From the NCBI GenBank assembly GCA_005800655.1, contig SYEV01000087.1:1-64000 (forward strand): 64,000 nucleotides of DNA, given 5' to 3'. Made by a program: the position numbers and the translations under genes. The notes below the pieces were generated by a model that did not search any database, was not told the DNA's origin, and saw nothing but the letters and a program-made list of their open reading frames with translations. Source of the DNA: Bacteroidota bacterium (GTDB lineage Bacteria > Bacteroidota > Bacteroidia > Chitinophagales > Chitinophagaceae). Positions 46,391-56,299 of this stretch are shown here, piece after piece. Positions within the stretch are counted from its first letter, which is position 1, and the number at the start of each line of letters is the position of its first letter.

Positions 46391-49069
46391 ATGAATAAAA
46401 AAAGCACTTCCATTAGTTTAGTAATAACCACTATTTTTTTATTAGTGTTATTTGTTTCTTTTACAAAATCTAAACAAGAAAATTTTCAAGAACCAAAAGA
46501 TCCTAAAATATCAAACCTAAAATTACCTGAAGGATTTCATGCGGAAAGATTATATGGTCCATCTGCAAAAGGAGAGGGATCTTGGGTATCTATGACCTTT
46601 GATGATAAAGGAAGAATTATTGCATCTGATCAATACGGAGCGTTGTATCGATTAAAAGTTCCCGCAATAGGAGATACGATTACAAAAACTAGTATTGAAG
46701 AATTAAAAATTTATGGAGATACTATAAATACAAAATCACCAGTAACAATAGGACATGCGCATGGTTTATTATGGGCATTTAATAGTTTATATGTTATGAT
46801 TAATAACAGATCAAATGATAAATTAAAAAGAGGAAGTGGTTTATATAGATTACAAGATACAAATGGCGATGATACCTTTGATAAAATAACACGTATAAAA
46901 GAATTAGACGGAGAAGGAGAACATGGACCACATAGTGTAATATTATCACCAGATAAAAAATCAATCTATGTTGTTGCGGGAAACTTTACAAAAATTCCAA
47001 AAGTAAATTCTTATAGAAATTTTCCAGAAAATAAAATTGATAATTTATTTCCACTCATAAAAGATCCAAACGGTCACGATAATACCGTACAAACACTCGG
47101 CGGTTGGGTGGCGCACCTTGATTCATCTGGTGCAAACTGGGAATTAATTGCTTCTGGATTTAGAAATCCTTTTGATATTTCCTTTAATGATCAGGGTGAT
47201 TTATTTGCGTATGATTCTGATATGGAGTGGGACTTTGGAACACCATGGTATCGCCCAACACGAATAGTTCACGTAACAAGTGGCGCCGAGTTTGGATGGA
47301 GACCGGGAACAGACAAGTGGTCACCAAAATATGCAGACAACCTTCCTGCAGTTATTAATGTTGGTCAGGGCTCACCTACCAACTTAGTTAGCGGAACAAA
47401 TGCAAGATTTCCTAAAAAATATCGCAATGCATTGTTTGCGTTTGATTGGAGCTTTGGTATTATTTATGCAATTTATAACGAACCCGATGGTGCTTCTTAT
47501 AAAACAACTGGAGAAGAGTTTATTTCCGGTGCACCACTTCCATTAACGGATGGTGTCGTTGGACCCGACGGTGCTTTATATTTTTTAACAGGAGGACGTC
47601 GCCTTGAATCAGATTTATATCGTGTTTATTATGGAGACAACTCTTTAACAAACGATCCGCTTCCTGTAACAGAATTAACAAACGCACAAAAAATTCGCCG
47701 ACAACTTGAATCTTTCCATGGTGTTAAAAATCCAGCTGCAGTTAATTTTGCATGGCCCTATTTAAAAGACGGCGATCGTTTTATTAGATATGCAGCAAGA
47801 ATTGCAATTGAAAATCAACCTGTGGAAGTGTGGTATAATAAGTTGCTTAATGAGAAAGACCCCGTTATTTTAACACACGCCGCAATTGCAAACGCGCGCA
47901 AGGGTGTTGCCGGCACAGGAAAGGCGGTGGTGGGATTATTGGCAAAAGTTGATTTTACAAAATTGACTGAACCACAACAACTAGATTTACTACGCGCTAT
48001 TGAATTAAATTTTATTCGCTTAGGAGATCCAGACACAGAAACAAAAAAGGTTGTATCTGCCGCATTAAGCCCAAGCTACCCCGCTAAAACAAATTCACTC
48101 AATCGCGAATTAAGTAAATTATTGGTTTATATAGATGCGCCAAAAGCGGTTGAAAAAACAATGGCATTATTAGCTACAGCAAAAGATGATGCGCCTGCAC
48201 AAAAATCAATCTCAGAATCTTCTGATTTAATTTTACGCAATCCGCAATACGGAATGGACATTGCTTCCATGTTATCAAAGGTGCCGCCAGCACAACAAAC
48301 ATGGTATGCGAATGTTTTAAGCCAAGCAAAAAATGGCTGGACACCTGCGACACAAAAACAATACTTTCAGTGGTATTATAAAGCATTTGGATATAAGGGA
48401 GGCGTTTGTTATGTTGGATTTATAAATACCGCACGTAAAAACGCGTTAGCAAATGTTCCAAAAGAGCAATTTGAAATGTATAATAAAATTTCTGGAGATT
48501 CAATTGTTAGCATTTCAAGATCAGGTGTTCCTGCGGGAACAATAATGCCCAAGGGCCCAGGTAAAAACTGGAAAATTGTCAATGCGGTAAATGCGGTTGA
48601 TTCCAGCACGGGCGTTAGAAGTTTCACACGCGGTAAGTCAATGTTTGCAGCAACACTTTGTTCTTCTTGTCATCAAATGAAAGGAGAGGGTGGCGTTTCT
48701 GGACCAGACCTTACGCAACTTGGAACCAGGTTTAGCACAAAAGATATTTTAGAAGCTATTATTGAACCAAGTAAAACAATTTCAGATCAATTTGGCGCTA
48801 CCGTCTTCTTCCTTAAAAAAGGAGGATCTGTTTTGGGTCGATTAATTCGCCAGGATAGTAAAAACTATTATATTTCTCAAAATCCATTTGCGACTGATGT
48901 GGTTCGTACATTGTCTAAAAAAGAAGTTGCACGCACACGCGTTTCAGAAACATCTCCAATGTTACCCGGAATGATTAATGGATTAAATGCAGAAGAGTTA
49001 AGTGATTTGATTGCTTATTTAAAAGCGGGTGGAAATAAAAACCACGCAACTTATACAAGTAAAAAATAA
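46391..49069 (+). CDS. Beta-propeller dehydrogenase-like / HEAT / c-type cytochrome protein
   Basis: An exported 892-residue protein with an N-terminal hydrophobic signal (SISLVITTIFLLVLFVSF). A six-bladed propeller of the membrane-bound-dehydrogenase type (about 40-400; GFRNPFDISFNDQGDL, YDSDMEWDFGTPWYRPTRI, LTDGVVGPDGALYFLTGG) is followed by HEAT-like helices (about 430-690) and a heme-binding domain of the TIGR02603 type (CSSCHQMKGEGG, Cys757, GPDLTQLGTRF). Such proteins are typical of Planctomycetes and Bacteroidota; substrate oxidation passing electrons to heme is inferred. It opens the nine-gene cluster. Confidence 0.85.
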   Translation: MNKKSTSISLVITTIFLLVLFVSFTKSKQENFQEPKDPKISNLKLPEGFHAERLYGPSAKGEGSWVSMTFDDKGRIIASDQYGALYRLKVPAIGDTITKTSIEELKIYGDTINTKSPVTIGHAHGLLWAFNSLYVMINNRSNDKLKRGSGLYRLQDTNGDDTFDKITRIKELDGEGEHGPHSVILSPDKKSIYVVAGNFTKIPKVNSYRNFPENKIDNLFPLIKDPNGHDNTVQTLGGWVAHLDSSGANWELIASGFRNPFDISFNDQGDLFAYDSDMEWDFGTPWYRPTRIVHVTSGAEFGWRPGTDKWSPKYADNLPAVINVGQGSPTNLVSGTNARFPKKYRNALFAFDWSFGIIYAIYNEPDGASYKTTGEEFISGAPLPLTDGVVGPDGALYFLTGGRRLESDLYRVYYGDNSLTNDPLPVTELTNAQKIRRQLESFHGVKNPAAVNFAWPYLKDGDRFIRYAARIAIENQPVEVWYNKLLNEKDPVILTHAAIANARKGVAGTGKAVVGLLAKVDFTKLTEPQQLDLLRAIELNFIRLGDPDTETKKVVSAALSPSYPAKTNSLNRELSKLLVYIDAPKAVEKTMALLATAKDDAPAQKSISESSDLILRNPQYGMDIASMLSKVPPAQQTWYANVLSQAKNGWTPATQKQYFQWYYKAFGYKGGVCYVGFINTARKNALANVPKEQFEMYNKISGDSIVSISRSGVPAGTIMPKGPGKNWKIVNAVNAVDSSTGVRSFTRGKSMFAATLCSSCHQMKGEGGVSGPDLTQLGTRFSTKDILEAIIEPSKTISDQFGATVFFLKKGGSVLGRLIRQDSKNYYISQNPFATDVVRTLSKKEVARTRVSETSPMLPGMINGLNAEELSDLIAYLKAGGNKNHATYTSKK

Positions 49070-49075
49070 AAAAAC

Positions 49076-50062
49076 TTGCAGCCAACAAAAGCCATATGGA
49101 GTGATAAGGTTTCAAATGTTTCACAGGTGGGCGGCATTGAAACCTCGGTGTTAGACAATGGTCTTAGCCGGGGTGTGCGCATTGCTTGGTTTAATACCGG
49201 AAGCGGTCTTCGATTTAAGGTGGTAATTGATCGCGCAATGGATATTGCAGATGCTTTTTTTAATCAACATAGTATTGCTTGGCTAAGCCATCCTGGAGTA
49301 ATGGCGCCGCAACCTTTTTCAAATAAGGGCGCCGATTGGCTGCGCACTTTTGGTGGCGGATTTGTGACTACCTGTGGTTTATCACATGTAGGTGGTGATG
49401 AAAAAGATGAATTTGGAGGGCGAGGTGTGCACGATTTAATAAGCAATACGCCCGCTGAAATTATTTCAATAATTCAACCCGACCCAGCGCGCGGAATTTA
49501 TACCATGAGCATGACGGGTATAATAAAACAATCAAAAATTTTTGGACCTGCGCTTGAATTAAAACGTACTATCTCTGCGACGCTAGGCGAAGCTTGTATT
49601 CATATTCATGATGAAATAATAAACAGGGGAAACGAAGCAACACCACATATGCTTTTATATCATTGTAATTTTGGTTGGCCGCTTGCCGACGAGGGCGCAA
49701 AAATATTTTGCAATGGCGAACAGCCAAAAACCTGTCCTGTAATCAATGATAAACATAATGGCCCCGGTCAAGATGTTTTTTTTATTGACGCAAAGCCAAA
49801 TAATAATGGAGATTGTATTTGTGGCATTGAAAATAAAAAAATTGGCATTACTGCTATTTTAAAATTTCCTAAAAAACAAATGCCTTGGTTAACCAACTGG
49901 CAACATTGGGCAAGTGGTGAATATGTAACCGGCATCGAACCGGGCACCCACCCACCTATTGGTCAATCAAAGGCACGCGCCGACGGCTCACTTATTTTTA
50001 TTGCACCCGGAGAAACAAAACAATATGATTTACATATAGAAATTTTAAACAACCAAGAATAA
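49076..50062 (+). CDS. Aldose-1-epimerase-like protein (DUF4432)
   Basis: A 328-residue beta-sandwich protein of the galactose-mutarotase superfamily, DUF4432: RVAW-type start SRGVRIAWFNTGSGLRFKVVIDRAMDIAD in two blocks, LRTFGGGFVTTCGLSHVG, HDEIINRGNEATPHMLLYHCNFGWPL, GIEPGTHPP. No signal peptide. I accept the TTG start at 49076, six bases after the upstream stop, because no ATG lies before conserved sequence. Probable role: interconversion or binding of sugar anomers in a sugar pathway. Tight spacing on both sides places it in the operon. Confidence 0.8.
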   Translation: MQPTKAIWSDKVSNVSQVGGIETSVLDNGLSRGVRIAWFNTGSGLRFKVVIDRAMDIADAFFNQHSIAWLSHPGVMAPQPFSNKGADWLRTFGGGFVTTCGLSHVGGDEKDEFGGRGVHDLISNTPAEIISIIQPDPARGIYTMSMTGIIKQSKIFGPALELKRTISATLGEACIHIHDEIINRGNEATPHMLLYHCNFGWPLADEGAKIFCNGEQPKTCPVINDKHNGPGQDVFFIDAKPNNNGDCICGIENKKIGITAILKFPKKQMPWLTNWQHWASGEYVTGIEPGTHPPIGQSKARADGSLIFIAPGETKQYDLHIEILNNQE

Positions 50063-50075
50063 ATATTTATTTAAT

Positions 50076-51290
50076 ATGGAAAATAAAAGCATCGCACTAA
50101 AAGCATTAGAACAAGGAAAAGGAATATTACGACTTGCACCAACTTGGGTTCCAAGATCATTTTGTGTTCCAGGACGTCGTATTAAATTACATCCCGATGA
50201 TTATTATGTATTAGGTGGTGTGCGCGGCGGTATTGATGAGCGCTGGTTGTCATCTACAACGCCCGCTAAAAACGGACCATTGACGGGTGAAAACGAAGGA
50301 TTGAGTCCTGTTGTTTTTAATGATGGAAAAACAACACAACAGGTTTTATTAAAAGATGTGATTGATGAATTAAAAGGACAAATCATCGGCGATCGTTTGT
50401 GGAATGAATATAAAAGCTGGCCAATGTATTCAAAGTTTTTTGACAACATGGGGCCACTTCCACATCACGTACACCATAATGATGAAAAGGCAGCGCTGAT
50501 TGGACAAAAAGGAAAACCAGAAGCGTATTATTTTCCACCCCAATTAAATAATCACGGTGGCGATTTCCCGTATACTTTTATTGGCATTGCACCGGGCACG
50601 ACAATGGAGCAAATAAGAGAGTGCTTGGTTAATTTTTCTAAGGGAGATAATAAAATTACCAATTATTCACAAGCGTATAAGTTAGAACCAGGAACTGGTT
50701 GGGATGTACCCCCTGGATTATTACATGCACCCGGAAGTATGTGTACTTATGAACCACAAAAAGCATCGGATGTTTTTGCAATGTATCAATCTCTAGTTAA
50801 CGAAGCAATTATTCCTGATGAATTATTATGGAATGGCACACCGAAAGAAAGCATCGGCGATTATGATGCTTTATTAGATGTGCTGGACTGGGAATTAAAC
50901 GTTGATCCAAATACGATGGAAAATCGTTTTATGGCACCAAAACCAGTACACGATGTAAAAGAAATGCAAGCACAGGGATATATTGAAAATTGGATATGTT
51001 ATAAATCACATGATTTTAGTGCAAAGGAATTAACCGTATTCCCAGGACAAACCGTTACTATAAAGGACAGCGCAGCCTATGGCATAATTGTAATGCAAGG
51101 ACATGGTACAATGGGTGTTTGGGATATTGAAACACCCGCGCTAATTAGATACGGTCAGTTAACCAACGATGAATTTTTTATAAGCGAAGCCGCGGCTAAA
51201 GACGGAGTAAAAATTGTAAACAACTCTGACACCGATCCAATAGTAATATTAAAACACTTCGGTCCTCGTAATCCGGATTTGGTTTTATAA
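50076..51290 (+). CDS. Mannose-6-phosphate isomerase-like cupin protein
   Basis: A 404-residue cytoplasmic protein with two cupin-like halves. LPHHVHHNDEKAALIGQ and KPEAYYFPP carry the His-His and Glu set used for metal binding in class I phosphomannose isomerases, with a later His in GWDVPPGLLHAPGSMC. The C-terminal half (LTVFPGQTVTIKDSAAYGIIVMQGHG) is a second barrel. It probably isomerises a sugar (phospho) substrate, but a specific one cannot be assigned. It starts 13 bases after the DUF4432 gene. Confidence 0.75.
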   Translation: MENKSIALKALEQGKGILRLAPTWVPRSFCVPGRRIKLHPDDYYVLGGVRGGIDERWLSSTTPAKNGPLTGENEGLSPVVFNDGKTTQQVLLKDVIDELKGQIIGDRLWNEYKSWPMYSKFFDNMGPLPHHVHHNDEKAALIGQKGKPEAYYFPPQLNNHGGDFPYTFIGIAPGTTMEQIRECLVNFSKGDNKITNYSQAYKLEPGTGWDVPPGLLHAPGSMCTYEPQKASDVFAMYQSLVNEAIIPDELLWNGTPKESIGDYDALLDVLDWELNVDPNTMENRFMAPKPVHDVKEMQAQGYIENWICYKSHDFSAKELTVFPGQTVTIKDSAAYGIIVMQGHGTMGVWDIETPALIRYGQLTNDEFFISEAAAKDGVKIVNNSDTDPIVILKHFGPRNPDLVL

Positions 51291-51335
51291 TAAACCGTAA
51301 ATAATTTTTATTAGTCACACACTTCAATACAAAAA

Positions 51336-54300
51336 ATGAATATAAAAAAAAGTGCAAACAAAATAATATTCGCAACTATTGCTGTTGTTGGGGTGGCCCT
51401 GTTGGCATTTAATCCTGCAGCACCAAGTAAACTACAGGTAAAAAAAGGAGCACATATTATTTTAGTAGGAAATAATTTAGGCTCGCGCATGATGAACTTT
51501 GGTTATTTTGAAACCGAACTTCAACTTCGTTATCCTAATAATGAATTGTATGTACGCAATATGTGTGATGGTGGTAACACACCGGGCTTTCGTCCACACT
51601 CTGGACGCCCCACCCCTTGGGCTTTTCCCGGCGCAGAAAAATTTCAAACCGAATTAGCGGACAACCCGCGCATGGAAGGATTTTTAGCTTATCCCGACGA
51701 ATGGATTGCAACTCATAAGGCCGATATTATTATTGCGATATTTGGTTTTGATGAATCCTTTGAAGGACCAGCCGGTGTTGAAAATTATAAAGCAGAATTA
51801 GAAGCATTTATAAAACATACCAAATCAAAAAAATATAATGGCAGTTCGGCACCACAGCTAGCGATTGTTTCTCCAATTGCATTTGAAGATCTTTCCAATA
51901 AGTTTGACTTACCTAACGGAAAAGCAGAAAATAAAAACCTACAACTTTATAAAGATGCCATGAAACAAGTGGCAGAAAAAAACGGGGTACTTTTTGTGGA
52001 TGCATTTACACCTACAAAAACATGGCTTGAAAACCCCACCAACGATTTAACCATTGATGGATCTCAATTAAATGATGATGGTTATAAAAAGGTTGCCCCA
52101 TTTTTAGTAGATGCGGTTTTCGGAAAATCGCCAGTCATTAATGAAGCGAATCGCGCAAAAGTGTTAGCTGCGGTAATTGAAAAGGATTGGATGTGGCACA
52201 ATGATTTCAAAGCACCGAATGGGGTACATGTGTTTGGACGTCGCTATGATCCATTTGGTCCAGGAAATTATCCGGCAGAGCTTCAAAAAATTAGAGAGAT
52301 GACAGTTATACGCGATTCTGCTGTCTGGTTTGCCGCTAAAGGAAAAAAATATGACCTTGAATCAGCTGATGCAAAAACATCACCGCTACCCGCTGTAGTA
52401 ACCAATTTTATGCCAACAGGAAAAGCAGAAGCGCCGAAATATTTATATGGTCAAGATGCAATTGATAAATTTATAATGGCACCGGGCTATAAAATAAATT
52501 TATTTGCTTCTGAAGTTGAATTTCCTGAACTAGCCAACCCTGTTCAAATTTCATTTGATAACAAAGGAAGATTATGGGTGGCCGTGATGCCCACCTATCC
52601 ACATTGGAAGCCAGGCGATCCAAAACCAAACGATAAATTAATTATTTTAGAAGATACCAATGGCGACGGAAAAGCAGATAAACAAACCACCTTTGCAGAT
52701 GGTCTGCAACTTCCTTTGGGATTTGAATTAGCACCAGAAGGTGTTTATCTTTCTCAAGGAACCAACTTCATGTTATTAAAAGATACCAATGGAGATGACG
52801 TTGCCGATACCCGTGAAATACTATTAAGCGGTTTTGATGACCACGATACACATCACGCACACCATGCATATACGACAGACCCCTCTGGTGCAATTTATAT
52901 GGGCGAGGGTGTTTTTTTATTGAACGATATTGAAACCTCTTATGGTCCGGTTCGTGGAACCAACGGTGGATTTTTTAGATACGATCCCAAAAATAAAAAA
53001 CTAGATCGCATTGCACAGCTTTCAATTCCAAATCCTTGGGGTATTGCTTTTGATGAGTGGGGCCAAGTTTTTTATGCAGAAACATCAGGACCCGAAGTCA
53101 CTTGGATGATGCCAGGCACCGTTAAATCAAGATATGCAGAAGCAACACCTAAAGCGGCTAATATTATAGAGGAAAGCCAAATGGTGCGCCCTACATCAGG
53201 AATAGAATTTGTTTCTAGTCGACATTTTCCTGACAATGTACAAGGCGATTTATTAATTAATAATACGATTGGTTTTTTAGGAACCAAACAACATCAAATG
53301 TTTGATGATGGCACTGGATATAAAAGCAAACTTCGTCATGATATCATGACTTCTTCTGACTTTAATTTCCGTCCTGTTGATTTAGAATTTGCGCCCGATG
53401 GTTCTTTATATATTGCAGACTGGCACAATGTTTTAATTGGACACATGCAACATAATGCACGCGATCCATTAAGAGATCATGTGCACGGTCGTATCTATCG
53501 CATTACTTATCCTTCACGTCCTCTAGTTGTTCCAGCTAAAGTAGCAGGTGCAAGCGTGGATGAGTTATTAAATAACTTAACACTCCCTGAATATCGTACA
53601 AGATACAGAACACGTCGTGAATTACGCGCACATCCAGCAAGCGAAGTATTACCAAAGCTAAAAACATGGGTAGCACAATTAGATAAAACAGCGCCGACGT
53701 ATGAAAAGTTTTTAATGGAAGCATTATGGGTGAGCTGGGGTCAAAACAAAGTGGATCAAGATTTACTTCGTCAATTATTAAACGCAAAGGATTATCGCGT
53801 TAGAGCCGCTGCGGTTGAAGTCGTTCGTTTCAATGAAAAACAATTACCAGACCAAGCCAACCTATTATTAAATGCAGCAAAAGATGAAAATAGCCGTGTA
53901 AGATTAGAAGCGATAGTAGCAGCATCTTGGCTGCCTAAAGAAAAAGGATTGGCGATTGAAACAGAAGCTGCAAAAAAACCATTAGATAGCTGGATGGTTA
54001 AAGCGCACAAAACAGCAGTAGCACATTTAGAGGGGCACAATGTTGCGGTTAAAAAAGCACCAGCTATAAAAGAGGTTGCTGGCGAAGTAAGTGCTACTTT
54101 AATTCAAACAGGAAAAGAAATTTATTTACGAGATGGGTTTTGTAATACCTGTCATCAACCGAATGGTAAAGGATTGGCCGCATCTGGTTTTCCGCCACTA
54201 ACCGAATCAAAATGGGTTGTAGGAAATCAAGATCGATTAATAAAAATTGTATTGAAAGGTATTTATGGTCCAATCGTGGTGAATGGAAAAAAATATCCAG

Positions 54301-54503
54301 GACAAGTGCCAATGACACCTTATGGTGGATTATTGAATGATAAAGAAGTAGCAGCAGTGCTTACCTATATTAGAAATTCATTTGGAAACAAAGCATCGGC
54401 GGTGGACGAAAAAACAGTAAAAAGAGTGCGCGAAGAAATAAAAAATAAGGTTGGATTTTATTCACCCGATGAACTATTATTATTACACCCAATGGAACAA
54501 TAA
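51336..54503 (+). CDS. SGNH-like / beta-propeller / HEAT / cytochrome c fusion protein
   Basis: A 1055-residue exported protein. Domains: signal (about 1-28), SGNH-hydrolase-like domain (38-265), propeller of membrane-bound dehydrogenases (about 375-740; FDNKGRLWVAVMPTYPHW, EDTNGDGKADKQTTF, EFAPDGSLYIADWHN), HEAT-like helices (745-900) and cytochrome c (CNTCHQPNGKGL, Cys936). The SGNH nucleophile block reads GNNLG (45-49) rather than GDS, and the usual DGxHL reads DGSQL (241-245), so both Ser and His are missing and that domain is probably non-catalytic. The rest probably is a periplasmic dehydrogenase with built-in heme. Confidence 0.85.
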   Translation: MNIKKSANKIIFATIAVVGVALLAFNPAAPSKLQVKKGAHIILVGNNLGSRMMNFGYFETELQLRYPNNELYVRNMCDGGNTPGFRPHSGRPTPWAFPGAEKFQTELADNPRMEGFLAYPDEWIATHKADIIIAIFGFDESFEGPAGVENYKAELEAFIKHTKSKKYNGSSAPQLAIVSPIAFEDLSNKFDLPNGKAENKNLQLYKDAMKQVAEKNGVLFVDAFTPTKTWLENPTNDLTIDGSQLNDDGYKKVAPFLVDAVFGKSPVINEANRAKVLAAVIEKDWMWHNDFKAPNGVHVFGRRYDPFGPGNYPAELQKIREMTVIRDSAVWFAAKGKKYDLESADAKTSPLPAVVTNFMPTGKAEAPKYLYGQDAIDKFIMAPGYKINLFASEVEFPELANPVQISFDNKGRLWVAVMPTYPHWKPGDPKPNDKLIILEDTNGDGKADKQTTFADGLQLPLGFELAPEGVYLSQGTNFMLLKDTNGDDVADTREILLSGFDDHDTHHAHHAYTTDPSGAIYMGEGVFLLNDIETSYGPVRGTNGGFFRYDPKNKKLDRIAQLSIPNPWGIAFDEWGQVFYAETSGPEVTWMMPGTVKSRYAEATPKAANIIEESQMVRPTSGIEFVSSRHFPDNVQGDLLINNTIGFLGTKQHQMFDDGTGYKSKLRHDIMTSSDFNFRPVDLEFAPDGSLYIADWHNVLIGHMQHNARDPLRDHVHGRIYRITYPSRPLVVPAKVAGASVDELLNNLTLPEYRTRYRTRRELRAHPASEVLPKLKTWVAQLDKTAPTYEKFLMEALWVSWGQNKVDQDLLRQLLNAKDYRVRAAAVEVVRFNEKQLPDQANLLLNAAKDENSRVRLEAIVAASWLPKEKGLAIETEAAKKPLDSWMVKAHKTAVAHLEGHNVAVKKAPAIKEVAGEVSATLIQTGKEIYLRDGFCNTCHQPNGKGLAASGFPPLTESKWVVGNQDRLIKIVLKGIYGPIVVNGKKYPGQVPMTPYGGLLNDKEVAAVLTYIRNSFGNKASAVDEKTVKRVREEIKNKVGFYSPDELLLLHPMEQ

Positions 54504-54541
54504 TAGGCGACCATTTTTTAAACTAGGATTAAAAATTTTAT

Positions 54542-55441
54542 ATGAAAAAACTTTACGTATTAAAACAGGGTATCTTTTGTTTGCTGTTTATATTATTGAC
54601 CATGTTATGCTATAGCCAAAATTCAAAAAATAAAACCAACAAAAAACCATTAGTGGTATTTGTTACAGGAGATCATGAATATGGCGGAGAGTCAACCCTA
54701 CCCATCATTGCAGCCGAGCTTGAAAAAAATTATGGTTTCAGAACAAAAGTATTAAAATCATTCCCCGATCAAAATGCGGAAGAAAATATTCCAGGATTAG
54801 ACGCATTGAAGGAAGCAGATATTGCAGTTTTTTTTCTTCGTTGGCGTAGGCTTCCAGCAGACCAAATACAACATATTGAAGATTATTTAAAAACAGGAAA
54901 GCCACTGGTTGGATTTAGAACAACCACGCATGCTTTCAATTACCCCAAAGGTCATCCATTACAAAAATGGAACGCCTTTGGTGAATTTGCATTTAACACA
55001 CCTCCGGGTTGGGGCGGTGTTGCAAAACATACACACTATGGACACGAATCATCTACCGATGTAAATATTATTAAGAGCGAAGCCAACAACGAATTATTAA
55101 CGGGTGTTGGTGACAACTTTCATGTAAGATCATGGCTGTATCAAGTATTACCAAGTTACCCTATAAAGGGATCTGTATTATTAATGAATGGACACTCCAT
55201 CAACCCTGCTGATAAAAAGGCATATGACAATCCAGTAACCTGGACGGGTACTAACAGATATGGCGCAAAATTTTTCTTTACTACGATGGGACATCCTGAA
55301 GATTTTGATCAAGAGCCATTCCAACATTTGGTGATTAATGCAATGCATTGGATTGCTGGAAAAAAGATTCCTAAAAATTGGGCTGGAAAAATAAATATTA
55401 ATGTTCCGTATCGTGGTATTGTATCATCTACAATAAAATAA
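54542..55441 (+). CDS. ThuA domain protein, exported
   Basis: A 299-residue protein with a signal peptide ending CYSQ, followed by the ThuA glutamine-amidotransferase-like fold: PLVVFVTGDHEYGGESTLP, VFFLRWRRLPADQIQHIEDY, KPLVGFRTTTHAF, and GHSINPADKKAY. ThuA domains take part in conversion of keto-disaccharides such as 3-ketotrehalose in rhizobia, though the reaction is not established here. The Cys nucleophile of true amidotransferases is not evident. It lies 38 bases after the propeller gene and 9 before the next. Confidence 0.85.
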   Translation: MKKLYVLKQGIFCLLFILLTMLCYSQNSKNKTNKKPLVVFVTGDHEYGGESTLPIIAAELEKNYGFRTKVLKSFPDQNAEENIPGLDALKEADIAVFFLRWRRLPADQIQHIEDYLKTGKPLVGFRTTTHAFNYPKGHPLQKWNAFGEFAFNTPPGWGGVAKHTHYGHESSTDVNIIKSEANNELLTGVGDNFHVRSWLYQVLPSYPIKGSVLLMNGHSINPADKKAYDNPVTWTGTNRYGAKFFFTTMGHPEDFDQEPFQHLVINAMHWIAGKKIPKNWAGKININVPYRGIVSSTIK

Positions 55442-55450
55442 AAGTATAGC

Positions 55451-56299
55451 ATGAATAATATTGGTTTTAATACGCTAGCATGGTCTGCTTCGGTTTCAGA
55501 CGATTTGTTTCCAATTATGGATCGATTAAAAAAAATTGGCTTCGATGGTGTTGAGTGTTTGGTGGGATCGCCTGACGAAAAAGCATATAGTCGCCTTGGT
55601 GCATATGCAAAGAATATTGGACTTGAAACCGTGAGCGTTTTTGTGGTAGGCAAGGATGAGAATCCAGTGGATCCCTCTCCTGCTGTGCGCGCGAAAGCAT
55701 TAGACAGAATCAAATGGGGTATTGACCGCGCGCATGATATGAACGCAAAAATATTGTGTGGTCCTTTTCACTCCGCGCATGGTGTTTTTACAAAACAACC
55801 ACCCCAACAACTCGAATATGCATTATGTGCTGAAGTGTTGCACGCAGCAGGTGAACACGCGAAGCAAGCGGGTATTACATTAGCAGTGGAGGCGCTCAAT
55901 CGATTTGAGTGTTATTTGTGTAATACCATGGATCAATTAAAAACACTAGTTACATTAGCAGATCATCCAAATGTGCAAGCCATGTATGATACGCATCACG
56001 CAAATATTGAAGAGAAAAAAAATAGCGTAGCATTACAAACCATTGGCCCAGTTTTATCACATGTACATATTAGCGAAAACGATCGGGGTACACCGGGTGA
56101 TGGGCATGTACAATGGGAGGATATTTTTTCAACATTAAAATCCATACAATATAAAGGCTGGTTTACCATTGAAGCTTTTTCGCGCAATGATCCAGACTTT
56201 GCAAATGCCATTAATGTATGGCGTGAATATTCATCTCCTTGGGATATTGCTGAAAACGGATTAGCATTTATTAAAAAACATTTAAACGAAACCATATGA
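55451..56299 (+). CDS. Sugar phosphate isomerase/epimerase TIM barrel (hydroxypyruvate isomerase/tagatose epimerase-like)
   Basis: A 282-residue cytoplasmic TIM barrel of the AP-endonuclease-2 family: LKKIGFDGVECLVGSPDE, KILCGPFHSAHG, LAVEALNRFECYLCNT, MYDTHHANIEEK, HVHISENDRGTPGDGHVQWE, FTIEAFSRNDP. Metal ligands Glu, Asp, His and Glu of the ketose 3-epimerase active site are all visible. It should epimerise or isomerise a keto-sugar, or cleave it in the 3-keto pathway. Its stop overlaps the next start by four bases (ATGA), so the two are translationally coupled. Confidence 0.87.
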   Translation: MNNIGFNTLAWSASVSDDLFPIMDRLKKIGFDGVECLVGSPDEKAYSRLGAYAKNIGLETVSVFVVGKDENPVDPSPAVRAKALDRIKWGIDRAHDMNAKILCGPFHSAHGVFTKQPPQQLEYALCAEVLHAAGEHAKQAGITLAVEALNRFECYLCNTMDQLKTLVTLADHPNVQAMYDTHHANIEEKKNSVALQTIGPVLSHVHISENDRGTPGDGHVQWEDIFSTLKSIQYKGWFTIEAFSRNDPDFANAINVWREYSSPWDIAENGLAFIKKHLNETI

